38,582 bases of DNA from Bacteroidota bacterium (GTDB lineage: Bacteria; Bacteroidota; Bacteroidia; Chitinophagales; S012-47), in contig JAJRWN010000065.1 of NCBI GenBank assembly GCA_024276745.1, positions 1-38,582 of the forward strand, given 5' to 3'. Below the pieces are notes generated by a model, which was not told the DNA's origin, made no database searches, and was given only the letters and a program-made list of their open reading frames with translations. Positions 8,756 to 18,243 of the stretch are shown piece after piece. Positions within the stretch are counted from its first letter, which is position 1. Each line of letters opens with the position of its first letter. The position numbers were made by a program, and so were the translations under genes.

Positions 8756-10006
8756 ATGAAAGTTTTTAACAATTTGTTTGCTTATTATTTGCACAAACGT
8801 CAGATTTTGTTTCTGATGGCTGCTTTTATGCTGGTTTGTGGCCTCCTGGGTTCACGTGCTTTAATTAGTATCAGTATGATGGTTTGGACATTTACGGCTT
8901 TGGTTCAAACTGAATTAAAACAAGATGCAAAACGTTTTTTCCGTACTCCTGAATTGTGGGTATTGTGCTTGTTTTTTGTAGTTTATTTCTTTTGGGGTTT
9001 GAATAATGAGCACCATCAGGATTGGATTACCGGCATGCGCGTTAAGCTTCCCTTTCTTGCCATTCCTTTTGTTGCCATGAGTATGAGAAAATATGGCCCC
9101 TCCTTTTACAAACTGATTTTTTACTTTTTCTTTTATGCGCTGACAGTATCATCTTTTGTAGTATTTGCCCATTACCTGATGCACTATCATACCATCAACG
9201 AGATGATGACGCATGGAAAAATTATTCCGGTACCTTATAACCATATCCGGTATAGCCTCATGATTGTCTTTGCTATTATCATCGGTTTGCACCTTTATTC
9301 CAAGCGTTTTTTTGTATTTCAACGGGTAGAAAGAATACTATTGTTGCTTATATGTTTATGGCTGATTATTTTCATTCATATCCTTTCGGTAAGGAGTGGC
9401 ATGATGGTTTTTTACTTGCTGGTATTTGTCTCTGTTTTAAAGTTACTGTTCATAAAACAATACCGGTGGCGGGCTTTATTGATACTTATTATTATGTTGA
9501 CAGGGCCACTTATTGCTTATTATTCATTCGATTCGTTTCACAATAAGGTTGATTATACCCAATTTGATGTAAACCGGTATTTAAGCAATAAAAGTGTCAA
9601 AGGAACTTCGGATGGAAGAAGGATTATTTCTATCAAAGCCGGCATAGAAGTCTTTAAATCAAATCCCTGGTTCGGAGCCGGAATCGGAGATGTAAGAAAT
9701 CGCTTGAACCAGATTTACCGGGAAAAATATCCGGATATTCCGGACAATTTTATTGTTCACAATCAATATGTCTTTTGGTTGGCTGCTTTGGGTATAAGCG
9801 GATTTTTAATACTTGTATTTGCTTTGTTTTTTCCGCTTTTGTATAAAGGGCGATTTAAAAACCATCTTGTTTTATCCTTTTTTATTATCATGGCTGCCAG
9901 TTTATTGGTAGAATCAACACTTGAAGTTCAAATTGGAACTGCATTATTTCTGTTTTTTATACCTCTGGCAATAAACTATTCCAATTTGGAAAACAATAGC
10001 GATTAA
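8756..10006 (+). CDS. O-antigen ligase / polymerase-like membrane protein
   Basis: This 416-residue integral membrane protein has about ten hydrophobic helices and a larger extracytoplasmic loop around residues 255-335. The loop carries the NPWFGAGIGD segment and a following HNQYVFWLAALGISG stretch, the pattern of the Wzy_C/WaaL (O-antigen ligase) family. Such enzymes transfer or polymerise undecaprenyl-linked glycans at the periplasmic face of the inner membrane. The following glycosyltransferase genes support a role in surface glycan assembly. Ligase cannot be separated from polymerase by sequence alone. Confidence 0.8.
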   Translation: MKVFNNLFAYYLHKRQILFLMAAFMLVCGLLGSRALISISMMVWTFTALVQTELKQDAKRFFRTPELWVLCLFFVVYFFWGLNNEHHQDWITGMRVKLPFLAIPFVAMSMRKYGPSFYKLIFYFFFYALTVSSFVVFAHYLMHYHTINEMMTHGKIIPVPYNHIRYSLMIVFAIIIGLHLYSKRFFVFQRVERILLLLICLWLIIFIHILSVRSGMMVFYLLVFVSVLKLLFIKQYRWRALLILIIMLTGPLIAYYSFDSFHNKVDYTQFDVNRYLSNKSVKGTSDGRRIISIKAGIEVFKSNPWFGAGIGDVRNRLNQIYREKYPDIPDNFIVHNQYVFWLAALGISGFLILVFALFFPLLYKGRFKNHLVLSFFIIMAASLLVESTLEVQIGTALFLFFIPLAINYSNLENNSD

Positions 10007-10026
10007 TATTAAACCATGCACGCATC

Positions 10027-10794
10027 ATGAATCCGGATTTATCAGTAGTAGTGATTAGTCAAAATGCTGAACGGCATTTCGAAGCTTGTTTAAATGCTTT
10101 GAAAAAAGTAAGCGATGATGTAGTGATTGTAGATCATTATTCTGAAGACGCCACCGTAGAGATTGCAAAAGCAGCAGGATGTCGTGTTTTTTCAAAAAAA
10201 TGGACCGGATATTCTGCCGGTAAAAACTTTGGAAACGCCAAAGCAAAGCATGACTGGATTTTATCTATTGATGCTGATGAAGTACTTTCTGATGAATTAA
10301 TCCAATCGATCAATTCCTTAGAACCGGATGATAAGCAATGTGTTTATGCCATCAATTGTTTGAGCAGCTATTGTGGTAATTGGGTAAAACACGGGTCCTG
10401 GTATCCCGATTGGCATATCCGCTTGTTCAACCGCTTAGAGGTATCATGGAATCTGGAGGAAGTACACGAAACGCTTGCTTTACCTGCCGGTGTTTCGATC
10501 GTTAAATTGAAAGGCTCTTTATATCATTATACCGTTGATACAATTGAACAGCACCAATTAAAAATCGAACATTACGCTTCCTTAGGGGCTCAGAAGATGT
10601 ATGCTGCCGGCAGAAAGCCATCAATAATAATAAAATTTCTAAATCCTCCTTTTCGCTTTATGATTGATTATTTTTTTCGTGGAGGAATTTTAGACGGCAA
10701 AGCCGGTTGGCATATTGCAAGGCTTACTGCTAAAGAAAAATGGTTGAAATATGCTAAACTGCAACAATTAATTAAGCAGAAGAATGCGCTTTAA
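10027..10794 (+). CDS. Family 2 glycosyltransferase (WaaE/KdtX-like)
   Basis: The 255-residue protein has a GT-A fold: N-terminal nucleotide-sugar binding segment SVVVISQNAE, the DxD metal site in IDADEVLS (residues 82-84), and the pattern CGNWVKHGSWYPDWHIRLF seen in WaaE/KdtX-type lipopolysaccharide-core glucosyltransferases and their Bacteroidota relatives. It follows the O-antigen-ligase-like gene by 20 nt and is probably in the same transcript. Donor and acceptor sugars are not known. Its last 23 nt overlap the 3' end of the convergent glycosyltransferase-TsaC fusion gene. Confidence 0.88.
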   Translation: MNPDLSVVVISQNAERHFEACLNALKKVSDDVVIVDHYSEDATVEIAKAAGCRVFSKKWTGYSAGKNFGNAKAKHDWILSIDADEVLSDELIQSINSLEPDDKQCVYAINCLSSYCGNWVKHGSWYPDWHIRLFNRLEVSWNLEEVHETLALPAGVSIVKLKGSLYHYTVDTIEQHQLKIEHYASLGAQKMYAAGRKPSIIIKFLNPPFRFMIDYFFRGGILDGKAGWHIARLTAKEKWLKYAKLQQLIKQKNAL

Positions 10795-12406
10795 TAAAGC
10801 TGCGAAGCGGCTCGTTCATTCGCCCCTCTCTGATTAGTGTAAGTCGATTGTGTTCTATCCGTACGATTGTTGATGCTTTTTTGAATGTCTGAGCGCTTTC
10901 CTCGTGCAGTATAAAATCAACTTGATTTTTAATCACCTGATCTACTTCTTTCATTGAGCTTGCTGCAGCATTATGACTGAAATTCGCGCTTGTTGAAAGC
11001 AATGGCCGGCCTAATGTTTCAATCAATTGACGGATTGATGCTGAAGCCGGTATCCTAATGGCAATACTGTTGTCAGGACCTGTAATTGTTTTATTTAACT
11101 GCCGGGAAGCGGTAAAAATCAGGGTAATAGCCATGTTTCCGGATAAATCCCAGATTTTAAAGGCTATATCGGGAATTTGACGGGTATATTGCTGAACCAT
11201 TCGAACATTGCTGCACAAGACAATAAATCCTTTGTCAGGTTTTCGTTCTTTGATTTCAATGATTCTTTGAACGGCATCCGGATGATTTACTGCACAGGCC
11301 AGTCCGGGGATGGTATCGGTATCCATTAATAATACGGCACCTACATGTAGAAACTTAAGTGCTTCTTGATGATAATCGCTGACGGTATAAATAGGAGCGG
11401 TATCGTGATGGAAGTCTATGGCAGTATAAACAGACCTGGCTTTTATATGCAGTGCACAAGAAAAATGTTTTTCCGGACACGATGAGTAACCATGTAATCC
11501 ACACGGGCGGCAATCGAGCTTGGTATCTGTTTCCACTATCTTGTTTTGATCAGATAAAGGACCGAAACCGAATTGGGGTACAGTAGAACAGTATATGGTC
11601 GTAACCGGACTATTGACCCCTGATGCAAGATGTGTAGCGGCACTGTCGTTGCTAAACACCCGGACGGCTTTTTCCAGCAATGCTGCGGTTTGCAGAAGAT
11701 TTAGTTTACCGCATAGATTGCTAATCTGCGGATGAGCATCAAGCAGTTGTTTGGCAATGGCCGTGTCGGCTTTGCTACCAATGATATACACATTGAATTT
11801 TGAGGGTAATCTCCACAGCAATGATTTCCATTTTTCGACAGACCATTGTTTTGTAGCCCAAACCGATGCAGGGGCTACGACAAAATAAGGGCTACCCGAT
11901 TGATAGGTTTTAACGGCATCGTATTCATCATTTCCGGGGTATAGTTCCGGCCTGACGGGTGCTATGATTTTTTCTTCGAGTAAAGATAGATTACGCTGTA
12001 CTTCATGAATAATTTTACCTTGTTCCGAATCGGGAATACGATGGTTTACTTTTACGGATGCCAAAAAGGAGAAAGGGTTTTTATCAAAACAAATTTTTTT
12101 ATCCGTTTTGATAAATGCCATAATTAATCCACTTGAAGCAAAACGATGAACATTATAAACAGTATCGAAACGATAGTTTCTTAGTTTTCTGATGAGTTGG
12201 TATAAAGAGACCTGTTTATGGTGGCTTTTATCCCAAGTCCAAACCCGGTTAACGGCCGGATGATTTTTTAATAAAATTTCATTGCCCTTCCTGACCAGGA
12301 AATGTATATCGGCTTGCGGATATTTTTTGCGAAGTTGCTGTAATAATGGAAGTGCAAGTATCACATCGCCAATAAAGGCTGTTTGAATGACAAGTATTTT
12401 TCGAAT
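10772..12406 (-). CDS. Fusion: family 9 glycosyltransferase (heptosyltransferase-type) + TsaC/Sua5 threonylcarbamoyl-AMP synthase
   Basis: One uninterrupted frame carries two unrelated enzymes. Residues 1 to about 335 are a GT9 (ADP-heptose:LPS heptosyltransferase-like) domain: RKILVIQTAFIGDVILALP at the N-terminus with the catalytic Asp (D14 here), and FVVAPASVWATKQW and FSNDSAATHLASG in the donor-binding half. After a short linker, residues ~345-540 are a YrdC/Sua5 domain: DTDTIPGL near 362, IKERKPDKG near 385, SIAIR near 445 and STSAN near 470. That domain makes threonylcarbamoyl-AMP for tRNA t6A37. The conserved GT9 start lies upstream of the first GTG (12364), and no ATG/GTG/TTG precedes it before the in-frame TAG at 12434-12436; ATT at 12406 sits where Met is expected (544 residues). 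The gene follows infB by 22 nt. Confidence 0.85.
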   Translation of the reverse strand: MRKILVIQTAFIGDVILALPLLQQLRKKYPQADIHFLVRKGNEILLKNHPAVNRVWTWDKSHHKQVSLYQLIRKLRNYRFDTVYNVHRFASSGLIMAFIKTDKKICFDKNPFSFLASVKVNHRIPDSEQGKIIHEVQRNLSLLEEKIIAPVRPELYPGNDEYDAVKTYQSGSPYFVVAPASVWATKQWSVEKWKSLLWRLPSKFNVYIIGSKADTAIAKQLLDAHPQISNLCGKLNLLQTAALLEKAVRVFSNDSAATHLASGVNSPVTTIYCSTVPQFGFGPLSDQNKIVETDTKLDCRPCGLHGYSSCPEKHFSCALHIKARSVYTAIDFHHDTAPIYTVSDYHQEALKFLHVGAVLLMDTDTIPGLACAVNHPDAVQRIIEIKERKPDKGFIVLCSNVRMVQQYTRQIPDIAFKIWDLSGNMAITLIFTASRQLNKTITGPDNSIAIRIPASASIRQLIETLGRPLLSTSANFSHNAAASSMKEVDQVIKNQVDFILHEESAQTFKKASTIVRIEHNRLTLIREGRMNEPLRSFIKAHSSA

Positions 12407-12428
12407 AGGAGTATCGATGATCTGCAGA

Positions 12429-15197
12429 TTATTCTAAAGTACGTTTTATTTGAATTTCTTCAAAAGCTTCAATGGTATCGCCTACTTTAAGATCGGCATA
12501 ATCTTTTACCGTTAGTCCACAATCTTGCCCTGATCTTACTTCTTTTACATCGTCTTTAAAACGTTTCAGAGAACTCAGTACACCGGTATACATAACAATA
12601 CCCTCACGAACTACATGAATTTTTGAATTTCGGTTGACTTTACCGTCAATAACCATACAACCGGCCACTTTACCCACTTTGGTAATTTTGAAAATTTCTT
12701 TTATTTCAATCATCCCCAAAACATGCTCTTCCACTTTAGGCTCAAGCATACCTTCGAGTGCCGATTTAATTTCTTCAATAGCATCATAGATAACGGAGTA
12801 GTTTCTCAGTTCAATATTGTGAAATTCGGCCAGTTTACGTGCTTTCAATGCAGGCCTGACCTGGAAACCGACAATAATAGCGTCTGATGCCGATGCCAAT
12901 AAAATATCGGATTCGGTAATTTGCCCCACTCCTTTATGAACGATATTTACTTGAATTTCTTCGGTAGAAAGTTTTAACAGAGAATCGGAAAGTGCTTCAA
13001 CGGAACCGTCAACATCACCTTTTACGATGATGTTAAGTTCTCTAAAGTTGCCGAGTGCCAAACGTCTGCCAATTTCTTCCAGGGTGATATGTTTTTGTGC
13101 TCTTAGTCCTTGTTCCCGTTCGATTTGCGATCTTTTATAGGCAACCGATTTGGCATCTTGTTCAGAGGTATACACTCTAAATTTTTCGCCTGCCTGAGGG
13201 GCCCCGTTAAGGCCTAATATTTGAACAGGTGTTGACGGTCCGGCTGATTTAATTTTTACACCTCTTTCATTATTCATTGCTTTTACATGGCCAAAACAAC
13301 TGCCGGCCAATACCATATCACCTATTTTCAATGTTCCTTCCTGAACCAGCACTGTAGTTACATATCCCCGGCCTTTATCAAGGGTAGCTTCAATTACGGT
13401 ACCTATGGCCGGTTTATCGGGATTGGCTTTTAATTCTAATAATTCGGCTTCAAGCAAGATTTTTTCCATCAGTTTATCGATGTTAATACCTTTTTTGGCC
13501 GAAATATCTTGTGATTGGTATTTGCCTCCCCAGTCTTCAACTAATAGATTCATGGCGGCCAATTGTTCTTTTATTTTTTCTGCATTGGCATTGTCTTTAT
13601 CGATTTTATTAATAGCGAATATCATAGGAACACCGGCTGCTTGTGAGTGGCTGATGGCTTCTTTTGTTTGGGGCATGATATTGTCATCGGCTGCAACTAC
13701 AATAACGGCAACATCTGTAATTTTTGCTCCCCTTGCTCTCATGGCTGTAAAAGCTTCGTGGCCGGGTGTATCTAAAAAACAGATTCTTTTACCGTCATCA
13801 AGAATAACCTCATAAGCACCTATATGCTGGGTTATTCCGCCCTTTTCTCCGGCAATTACATTAGTGTTTCTTATGTGGTCAAGCAGCGAAGTTTTTCCAT
13901 GATCTACATGACCCATAATCGTAACTATAGGCGGACGGGGCAAGAGTGTTTCCGGATCATCGTATTCTTCTTCCTGATCATCCTGTTCGCTTATGGTTAT
14001 AAATTTTACTTCATGATCAAATTCTGCCGCGACCAATTCTATTATTTCGGCATTTAGCCTTTGATTGATCGAAACCATTATGCCAAGACTCAGGCAAACA
14101 CCGATAATCTGGGTAGGCGATACATCGAGCATATTGCCTAATTCAGCTACAGAAATAAATTCAGTGACTTCAATGAGATTGGTATTGATATTTTCTACAG
14201 CTTCCAGTTCGTTTTGTGCATGTAGATCACGCTTGGATTTACGGTGAACTTTACGGCTTTTGGTTTGCTTTTGGCCTCCGGTAATTTTGGCCATGGTTTT
14301 TCTTAGCTTTTCTTCAATCTCTTGTTGAGATATTTTGTTTTCCTCAAGTACAGCCGTTTTAGGCTTGATTCGGTTGTCTCCTGGTATGGTTTTAGACTTT
14401 ACCTTTTTTCTTATTCTTCTTTTCTTTTCGGTTTCTTTTTCACCCGATGTAGCCACCGGTTTCTTTTCTTTCTTTTTTTGCTTTGTTTTTTTCTCAGCCA
14501 GTTCTATTTTGCCTACTTTTTTGGTCCCCCGAAGTTTTACATACTTTGTTTTTTCAATTTCAGTAATGTTTTCTACTTCTTTATTTTTTTCAATTTCAGG
14601 GGTTTTCTCCGGAACTTTTTTGGTTTCTTCTTTTTTGGGTGGAAGTACTTCTTTGCTTGTTTTTTTTACTTGTGTTTCTTCTTTTTTCCGTACGGGCTTT
14701 TCAGGTGCTATATTGATGCTGCCTACTACTTTCGGCCCTTTTAATTGTGGTTTTTCATTCGTTTTAACTTCCTTCTTTTCGATGGGTTTTGGGCTAGATT
14801 CTGGAGAAGGCTTTGCTGTGGTTTTTTCTACTGCCGGATTTTTTTCTTCCTTAGGTTTTTCGGTAGTAACTTCTTTTGTGTCTTCACCTATTCCTCCAAT
14901 CGATACGTCAACCGGTTCTTCATCTTGACCTTTGCGATGCAGTATTTGTTCCCGGTCGATTACAATGTCTTCTTTATCGCTATTACCCAAAGTGATTTTT
15001 TCGGCTTTGTCTTTCAGGTCTTTTTCAGGTTGAAATTTGGCCACGAGTAAGTCATACATCTCGGCAGACAATTTACTGGAAGGACTACTGTTAATTTCAA
15101 ATCCTTTGCTATGTAAGTATTCAACAATAGTTGAAATCCCTACATTAAATTCGCCTGCTGCTTTGGCTAATCGTTTTAATTTTACTACCTCGGGCAT
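12429..15197 (-). CDS. infB: Translation initiation factor IF-2
   Basis: The 922-residue protein is a GTPase that brings initiator tRNA to the 30S subunit. An N-terminal IF2N domain (residues 1-55) is followed by a long, highly charged Lys/Glu-rich segment (about 60-330), a second IF2N domain near 345-395, the G domain with GHVDHGKTS at about 429-437, DTPGHEAF and NKID, and the C-terminal domains that bind fMet-tRNA. Length and order are normal for Bacteroidota. It is the third gene of rimP-nusA-infB (9 nt after nusA). The charged segment creates long spurious open frames on the opposite strand around 14.3-15.0 kb. Confidence 0.98.
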   Translation of the reverse strand: MPEVVKLKRLAKAAGEFNVGISTIVEYLHSKGFEINSSPSSKLSAEMYDLLVAKFQPEKDLKDKAEKITLGNSDKEDIVIDREQILHRKGQDEEPVDVSIGGIGEDTKEVTTEKPKEEKNPAVEKTTAKPSPESSPKPIEKKEVKTNEKPQLKGPKVVGSINIAPEKPVRKKEETQVKKTSKEVLPPKKEETKKVPEKTPEIEKNKEVENITEIEKTKYVKLRGTKKVGKIELAEKKTKQKKKEKKPVATSGEKETEKKRRIRKKVKSKTIPGDNRIKPKTAVLEENKISQQEIEEKLRKTMAKITGGQKQTKSRKVHRKSKRDLHAQNELEAVENINTNLIEVTEFISVAELGNMLDVSPTQIIGVCLSLGIMVSINQRLNAEIIELVAAEFDHEVKFITISEQDDQEEEYDDPETLLPRPPIVTIMGHVDHGKTSLLDHIRNTNVIAGEKGGITQHIGAYEVILDDGKRICFLDTPGHEAFTAMRARGAKITDVAVIVVAADDNIMPQTKEAISHSQAAGVPMIFAINKIDKDNANAEKIKEQLAAMNLLVEDWGGKYQSQDISAKKGINIDKLMEKILLEAELLELKANPDKPAIGTVIEATLDKGRGYVTTVLVQEGTLKIGDMVLAGSCFGHVKAMNNERGVKIKSAGPSTPVQILGLNGAPQAGEKFRVYTSEQDAKSVAYKRSQIEREQGLRAQKHITLEEIGRRLALGNFRELNIIVKGDVDGSVEALSDSLLKLSTEEIQVNIVHKGVGQITESDILLASASDAIIVGFQVRPALKARKLAEFHNIELRNYSVIYDAIEEIKSALEGMLEPKVEEHVLGMIEIKEIFKITKVGKVAGCMVIDGKVNRNSKIHVVREGIVMYTGVLSSLKRFKDDVKEVRSGQDCGLTVKDYADLKVGDTIEAFEEIQIKRTLE

Positions 15198-15206
15198 AAA
15201 TAATTT

Positions 15207-16448
15207 TTATTCTTCTTCAAATTCTTCACGTAATATGCGAAGAATTTCATTAATTGTTTCATCTTCAAGATCAGTTCTTCTGACCAGTTCAGCTGCATTT
15301 AATGCTAATACGCTTTTAGCCGTATCGCAACCAATTTTCTTCAATTCATTAATCATCCAGGAGTCAATTTCATCAGAAAATTCTTCCAAATCTATGTCAT
15401 ATTCTTCATCATCTGTATCACGAAATACATCAATTTCATATCCGGTTAACCGACTAGCCAATTTAATATTCAATCCACCTTTTCCTATGGCCAATGATAC
15501 CTGATCGGGTTTTAAAAATACTGAAACTCTTTTGTTTTCATTATCAAGCTCCATATTGGTAATCTTGGCTGGGCTTAATGCACGCTGGATGAATAGTTGT
15601 GTATTGTTAGTATAATTGATAATATCAATATTTTCATTTTTTAATTCACGTACAATTCCATGAATTCTGGAACCTTTCATTCCTACACAAGCACCTACCG
15701 GATCAACCCGGTCGTCATAAGATTCTACCGCTACTTTGGCTCTTTCGCCCGGTTGCCGTACAATATTTTTTATGGTAATTAATCCATCAAATATTTCGGG
15801 TACTTCCAGTTCAAGTAATTTGGCTAAAAAAGCATTATCAGTCCTGGATAATATAATTACAGGAGTATTGTTTCTTAATTCTACTTTTTTAATTACGCAG
15901 CGTACCGATTCTCCTTTTTTGAAAAAATCAGAGGGTATCATTTCAGATTTTGGAATTACCAATTCGTTGCCTTCATCGTCAAGCAAAAGAATTTCCCTTT
16001 TCCAAATTTGATATACCTCTCCGTTTACAATTTCACCCACACGGTCTTTGTATTTTTTATAAATTTCATCTTTTTCAAGATCAAGAATTCTTGATATTAA
16101 GGTTTGCCGTGCAGCCAATACTGATCTTCTTCCAAAAGAATCGATAGAAATTTCGTTAAATACTTCTTCTCCTATTTCAAAATCATCTTCAATTTTAAGA
16201 GCATCGCTCAACTCAATTTGTGAGATTGGATCTTCCAATTCGCCATCGGCTACGATGACACGTTTTTGAAAAATTTGCAAATCACCTTTATCGGTATTGA
16301 CAATAATATCGAAGCTTTCATCGCTTCCGTATTTTTTGCGAAGCAATGTGCGAAACACTTCTTCAAGTACCCGCATCATAGTGGGGCGGTCTATGCTTTT
16401 AAATTCTTTAAATTCTGAGAATGATTCTACTAATTCAATGCTGTTCAT
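15207..16448 (-). CDS. nusA: Transcription termination/antitermination factor NusA
   Basis: The 413-residue protein has an N-terminal RNA polymerase-binding domain (1-110), an S1 domain (about 130-200), and two KH domains (about 220-340) including VGACVGMKGSRIHGIVREL and the second-KH LAIGKGGLNIKLASRL, then a short acidic C-terminal helical region. It binds RNA polymerase and nascent RNA and modulates pausing and intrinsic termination. The length matches Bacteroidota NusA, which lacks the duplicated acidic repeats of E. coli. It lies between rimP (13 nt) and infB (9 nt), the classic operon order. Confidence 0.97.
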   Translation of the reverse strand: MNSIELVESFSEFKEFKSIDRPTMMRVLEEVFRTLLRKKYGSDESFDIIVNTDKGDLQIFQKRVIVADGELEDPISQIELSDALKIEDDFEIGEEVFNEISIDSFGRRSVLAARQTLISRILDLEKDEIYKKYKDRVGEIVNGEVYQIWKREILLLDDEGNELVIPKSEMIPSDFFKKGESVRCVIKKVELRNNTPVIILSRTDNAFLAKLLELEVPEIFDGLITIKNIVRQPGERAKVAVESYDDRVDPVGACVGMKGSRIHGIVRELKNENIDIINYTNNTQLFIQRALSPAKITNMELDNENKRVSVFLKPDQVSLAIGKGGLNIKLASRLTGYEIDVFRDTDDEEYDIDLEEFSDEIDSWMINELKKIGCDTAKSVLALNAAELVRRTDLEDETINEILRILREEFEEE

Positions 16449-16461
16449 TATGCAAATAAAT

Positions 16462-16938
16462 TTAAAAAGTCACTTCAACTTTTGTCATACTAATTTGGTC
16501 AAATTCAATGTTTTTGAAAGTGACCTTTTCTTTTTTAGCCTTTCGTCCTTTTATGGATATCGGGGCTTGTTCTATCATAATATTGTTATCGTCAACCAAA
16601 AGCAAACGGCCTTGTTCTACGCTTCCGTCATTTAGTGTGACGGATACCATTCTGCCTACATTTTTCTTATACTGCCGTTTTTCTTTTAGTGCCTGATTTA
16701 ATCCGGGCGAAGATACTTCGAGTGCATAATCTTCAAGTATGCTTTCGGTTTGATCAAGCCCGGAAGAAATATAACGGCTTATTTCAACACATTTATCAAT
16801 GCTTAATCCGGTATCGCTATCCGCAAAAACCAATATTTTGTTATCGTTTTGAATTTGAATATCGACTAAAAATATTGATGTATGAGCATATTTGTTATTA
16901 AATAAATCGCTGATCTTTTGGCTAATTGCTTCCATCAT
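16462..16938 (-). CDS. rimP: Ribosome maturation factor RimP
   Basis: This 30S maturation protein is the first gene of the rimP-nusA-infB operon. Diagnostic stretches are GLSIDKCVEISRYISSGLD and YALEVSSPGLNQALKEKRQYKKNVGR (the family's EVSSPG motif), then an Sm-like C-terminal domain. An in-frame ATG at 16950 would add MFIF, but it abuts the T-tract of a hairpin terminator (16956-16980). I prefer the ATG pair at 16938/16935, giving about 158 residues. The leader and its possible regulation are described under the promoter and terminator entries. Confidence 0.92.
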   Translation of the reverse strand: MMEAISQKISDLFNNKYAHTSIFLVDIQIQNDNKILVFADSDTGLSIDKCVEISRYISSGLDQTESILEDYALEVSSPGLNQALKEKRQYKKNVGRMVSVTLNDGSVEQGRLLLVDDNNIMIEQAPISIKGRKAKKEKVTFKNIEFDQISMTKVEVTF

Positions 16939-16955
16939 GAATATGAACATTTACT

Positions 16956-16980
16956 AAAAAGAGGGGACGATGTCCCCTCT
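16956..16980 (-). terminator. Intrinsic terminator after hflX, also inside the rimP leader
   Basis: On the minus strand AGAGGGGAC and GTCCCCTCT form a perfect 9-bp stem with a 3-nt loop, followed by TTTTT. It lies 61 nt past the hflX stop codon and just ahead of rimP. Because a good promoter (16996-17027) sits between the hflX stop and this hairpin, the hairpin would also be near the 5' end of the rimP-nusA-infB mRNA. Confidence 0.85.
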
Positions 16981-16995
16981 CACTTAAATCTGCTG

Positions 16996-17027
16996 CAAAG
17001 TTACATTAAAATTTCCGGATAAGCAAA
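16996..17027 (-). promoter_or_regulatory. Promoter of rimP-nusA-infB (TTTG-N20-TAACTTTG)
   Basis: On the minus strand a TTTG at 17027-17024 is followed after exactly 20 nt by TAACTTTG (17003-16996), a full Bacteroidetes -33/-7 pair. The predicted start site, near 16989, is upstream of the hairpin terminator at 16956-16980. Confidence 0.75.
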
Positions 17028-17041
17028 TTGTAATTTATTTG

Positions 17042-18241
17042 CTAATAGAAGCTGTGTTTATAGGGATATCGTATGCGATAATGCTTAATGACTTCTTTTA
17101 ACAGGGTATCTTTAAGCGTAACTATATTTATACCTTGGGTTGCCGACAGGAAAATGACTGGTCCTTTATGTTGTTGCCGGATGGATTTTTGTAATTTATT
17201 GAATAATTCTTCTTTTTTGGCTTTGGGCATCAATTCATCGTATGCCTTCTTTTTGTACAAATCTATTTTATTGTATATGGTAATGATTGTTTTGTTCGAA
17301 GCGTCTATTTCCTGCAATGTTTTCAGTACTACTTTAAGTTGATCCTCAAAATGAGGATGTGATAAATCAACCACATGCAAGAGGATATCGCTTTCTCTCG
17401 ATTCGTCCAGGGTTGATTTAAAACTTTCAATTAAATGATGTGGTAATTTTCTAATAAACCCTACGGTATCGGACAAAAGAAATGCTGTAGTTTCTATCAC
17501 CACTTTTCGAACGGTAGTGTCTACAGTAGCAAACAGTTTATTCTCGGCAAAAACAGCCGATTTGCTTAACAAATTCATTATGGTTGATTTACCCGTATTT
17601 GTATAGCCCACCAGTGCCACTCGTATTAGTTGTCCTCTGTTTTTTCGTCTTGTTTTATTCTGTACATCAATTTGCTTTAGTTTAATTTTAAGCTGATTGA
17701 TTTTGTATTTTGCCACTCTCCGGTCGGTTTCAATTTCTTTTTCACCGGCACCACGCATACCGATACCTCCTTTTATCCGGTCCAGGTGCGACCACATGCC
17801 TCTTAGCCGGGGCAAGAGGTATTGCATTTGTGCCAATTCAACCTGAGTTTTTGCTTGAACGGTTTTAGCTCTTAGTGCAAATATATCGAGAATCAGCATA
17901 CTACGGTCGATGACTTTGCATTCGAATGTTTTTTCAAGATAGTTTTGTTGTGAGGGGCTTAATTCGTCATCGATTATGGCTAAATCAATTTCATGGGTTT
18001 TGATGTAATTGGCTATTTCGATGAGTTTTCCGCTACCAACATAAGTTTTTGAATTGGGCATACTCAGTTTTTGATAAAACTGCTTCACTACCTGAGCTCC
18101 GGCAGTAGATGCCAGAAAGGTCAACTCATCAAAATATTCCATGAGCATTTCCAGTGTTTGATCACTGCTTACAAGCCCCAGAATGACAGCTTTTTCAATC
18201 TCTTGTTGCGAACGATCTTGTTTTTGGCCGGCCATAAACAA
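17042..18241 (-). CDS. hflX: Ribosome-associated GTPase HflX
   Basis: The 399-residue GTPase splits or rescues stalled 70S ribosomes. The N-terminal HflX domain includes SPSQQNYLEKTFECKVIDRSMLILDIFALRA, the glycine-rich hinge GGIGMRGAGEKEIETDRR, and the G domain with P-loop GYTNTGKST near 211, DTVGFIRKLPHHLIESFKSTL and NKID. All HflX signatures are intact. The start may be ATG 18241 or the ATG two codons later. It follows the DUF3127 gene by 2 nt, so the two form an operon that ends at the hairpin at 16956-16980. Confidence 0.96.
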   Translation of the reverse strand: MFMAGQKQDRSQQEIEKAVILGLVSSDQTLEMLMEYFDELTFLASTAGAQVVKQFYQKLSMPNSKTYVGSGKLIEIANYIKTHEIDLAIIDDELSPSQQNYLEKTFECKVIDRSMLILDIFALRAKTVQAKTQVELAQMQYLLPRLRGMWSHLDRIKGGIGMRGAGEKEIETDRRVAKYKINQLKIKLKQIDVQNKTRRKNRGQLIRVALVGYTNTGKSTIMNLLSKSAVFAENKLFATVDTTVRKVVIETTAFLLSDTVGFIRKLPHHLIESFKSTLDESRESDILLHVVDLSHPHFEDQLKVVLKTLQEIDASNKTIITIYNKIDLYKKKAYDELMPKAKKEELFNKLQKSIRQQHKGPVIFLSATQGINIVTLKDTLLKEVIKHYRIRYPYKHSFY

Positions 18242-18243
18242 GT

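Noticed and set aside
11639-11652. GGCAC-N5-TTGC on the plus strand, a possible sigma-54 promoter
   Set aside because: It lies inside the glycosyltransferase-TsaC coding region, antisense to it, lacks the leading T, and has no fitting gene downstream or activator site nearby; probably chance.
14322-14928. Long Phe/Ser-rich open frames on the plus strand (up to 197 codons)
   Set aside because: They mirror the Lys/Glu-rich low-complexity part of infB on the other strand; the protein sequence is pure compositional echo with no recognisable domain.
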